Part shown: piece by piece, positions 63,012 to 64,000 of the stretch
Position numbering within the stretch: the first letter of the stretch is position 1
Layout of the letters: each line of letters starts with the position of its first letter
Assembly: GCF_000701705.1 (NCBI RefSeq)
Contig: NZ_JNJP01000005.1
Span: 62,001-126,000 of the forward strand
DNA: 64,000 nucleotides
Direction of reading: 5' to 3'
Origin: Bilophila wadsworthia ATCC 49260
GTDB lineage: Bacteria > Desulfobacterota > Desulfovibrionia > Desulfovibrionales > Desulfovibrionaceae
Translations under genes and position numbers: made by a program
The notes under the pieces: generated by a model
Told to the model about the DNA's origin: nothing
Database searches by the model: none
The model's input: only the letters and a program-made list of their open reading frames with translations

Positions 63012-63645
63012 CTACAAGTCCGTTCTGCATGGCGAAGCGCGTAACTTCGCGGACATTATGCAGATCAAGCTTTTTCATAAAGCTGGTGCGGTGGGTGTCG
63101 ATGGTCTTGACCGACAGGTTCAGCTTGGCGGCGATATCTTTGTTGCTGTTGCCCTCGGCAATGAGTTTCAGCACCATTTTTTCCTTTGGCGTCAGGGAGT
63201 CGGCTTTCGAGGAGGCTTCGGCGTTGCCGTCCACGTATGAAATAATCATGGACCCGGTGAGCTCAGTGCTGATGTACTTCCTTCCCTTGAGCAGGGCCCG
63301 GATGGCGACGAGGAACTCGTCCTCGTCCGCCGTTTTGAGCAGGTAGCCGTCGGCTCCGGCTTTCAGGGCCGCGCGTACATGCCCGGCTGTGGCGTGCATG
63401 GAAACGATAAGGATGCGCGCTCCCGGCGCAACCTCCCTGATACGGGGTATGGCCTCCACGCCGCTGAGTTCGGGCATGGAAATATCCAGTAGGATGAGAT
63501 CGGGCCGGAGCGACTGCGCGAGCCGGATGCCTGCGAGCCCGTCCCCCGCCTCGCCCGCGACCGTCAGGCCGGGCTCGATGCCGATGAGCTGTTTCAGGCC
63601 GCTGCGGAACAGGGCGTGATCTTCGACTATCAATACAGATGGCAC
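62995..63645 (-). CDS. NarL/FixJ-family response regulator
   Basis: 216 residues. Receiver domain residues 1-120 with D8/D9 (VEDH), phosphoacceptor D54 (LILLDISMPE), S82 and K104. A LuxR-type helix-turn-helix is at about 150-205 (LTPKEKMVLKLIAEGNSNKD, IAAKLNLSVKTIDTHRTSFM). It is the first gene of the operon, followed with overlap by the solute-binding protein and the kinase. Targets are unknown; the convergent amidohydrolase-MFS pair is the nearest transport function. Confidence 0.93.
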   Translation of the reverse strand: MPSVLIVEDHALFRSGLKQLIGIEPGLTVAGEAGDGLAGIRLAQSLRPDLILLDISMPELSGVEAIPRIREVAPGARILIVSMHATAGHVRAALKAGADGYLLKTADEDEFLVAIRALLKGRKYISTELTGSMIISYVDGNAEASSKADSLTPKEKMVLKLIAEGNSNKDIAAKLNLSVKTIDTHRTSFMKKLDLHNVREVTRFAMQNGLVGDGID

Positions 63646-64000
63646 GTCGTTTCTCCGTGTGCGGACGCTTTACGTCCGGGATGCGCCGGTGCCGAAATGC
63701 CACGGCTTTTTTGAGTATAATGCAGTGCCGCAAAAAGGAAAAGGAGGCGCAGCCTCTATAGGCTGAGGGATACGGGCATTCCTGCGACAGGCTTCCCTCC
63801 GCGTGGTATCGGCAAGGCCGCCCCCTATTTTTTTTCGCTGATCATGATGAAGTTTATCCGGTGGACAGATCTGGCGATCCGTTGTCCAGGGAGACGGCCG
63901 CCCCACGCCTTTCGCCTCGGGACCGGTATATCCGAGCGGCTCTCGCTTGCCGGGAGGGGGGCATTGTGACATCCTAATACTCATGAAGATGAGGAAGCAT
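63646..64000. other. Gene-free right end
   Basis: No believable gene in the last 355 bases on either strand; the open frames have unnatural compositions. It probably includes the promoter of the response-regulator operon near 63680-63750. Confidence 0.45.

Noticed and set aside
63670..63984. A 104-residue frame at the right edge
   Set aside because: Composition and lack of a ribosome-binding site speak against coding; it overlaps the likely promoter of the response regulator.
1..64000. CRISPR arrays, tRNA or rRNA genes, insertion sequences, integrases
   Set aside because: Looked for on both strands; no regularly spaced repeats, cloverleaf-like segments or transposase motifs were seen.

Overview
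The window is a high-GC (roughly 60 %) segment of a bacterial chromosome. It most resembles the Desulfovibrionaceae, and in particular gut-type anaerobes such as Bilophila. The pointers are a Tat-exported selenocysteine formate dehydrogenase with a multihaem cytochrome c partner and its FdhE maturation factor, a sulfolactate-desulfonating pathway that would feed sulfite respiration, an AprBA-like flavoprotein/ferredoxin pair, tripartite tricarboxylate (TTT) transporters and ferredoxin-dependent 2-oxoacid oxidation. The genus is an inference. No rRNA, tRNA, integrase, insertion sequence or CRISPR array was seen.

Layout. 0-7.5 kb: a TAXI-type solute receptor cut by the window edge, diverging from a LysR regulator; a large SNF2-family ATPase; mobA. 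7.9-15.5 kb: formate respiration, with fdhA (in-frame UGA read as selenocysteine), fdhB and a periplasmic cytochrome c on the minus strand, and thiM and fdhE on the plus strand. 15.9-25.2 kb: a sulfolactate regulon made of a TTT uptake system with fused TctA-TctB, suyAB, a GntR regulator, slcC, comC, an RraA-like protein and mgsA. Three promoter regions carry TCTTATATAAGA or a variant of it. 26-30.2 kb: a GlcD/GlcF-type 2-hydroxyacid dehydrogenase and a LarA-family protein. 30.6-32.7 kb: an XRE regulator and a long gene-free stretch.

32.7-41.5 kb: korDABC, sucCD and putA, which together could take proline through glutamate and 2-oxoglutarate to succinate with reduced ferredoxin and ATP. 41.7-46.7 kb: a complete Liv-type branched-chain amino-acid ABC transporter. 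47.8-55.5 kb: an AI-2E family membrane protein, then a minus-strand cluster tctC-tctB-tctA-aprA-like-aprB-like-crp, an uptake-plus-redox module of unknown substrate. 56.1-59 kb: an amidohydrolase with an MFS transporter. 59.5-63.6 kb: a response regulator, an extracytoplasmic family-5 solute-binding protein and a histidine kinase overlapping one another, which looks like a ligand-sensing three-component system.

Common themes are uptake of small organic acids, sulfonates, amino acids or peptides, their oxidation with ferredoxin or cytochrome c, and local transcription factors beside each pathway. Intergenic regions are rich in long perfect hairpins, including a recurring polypurine hairpin family found mostly just after stop codons.
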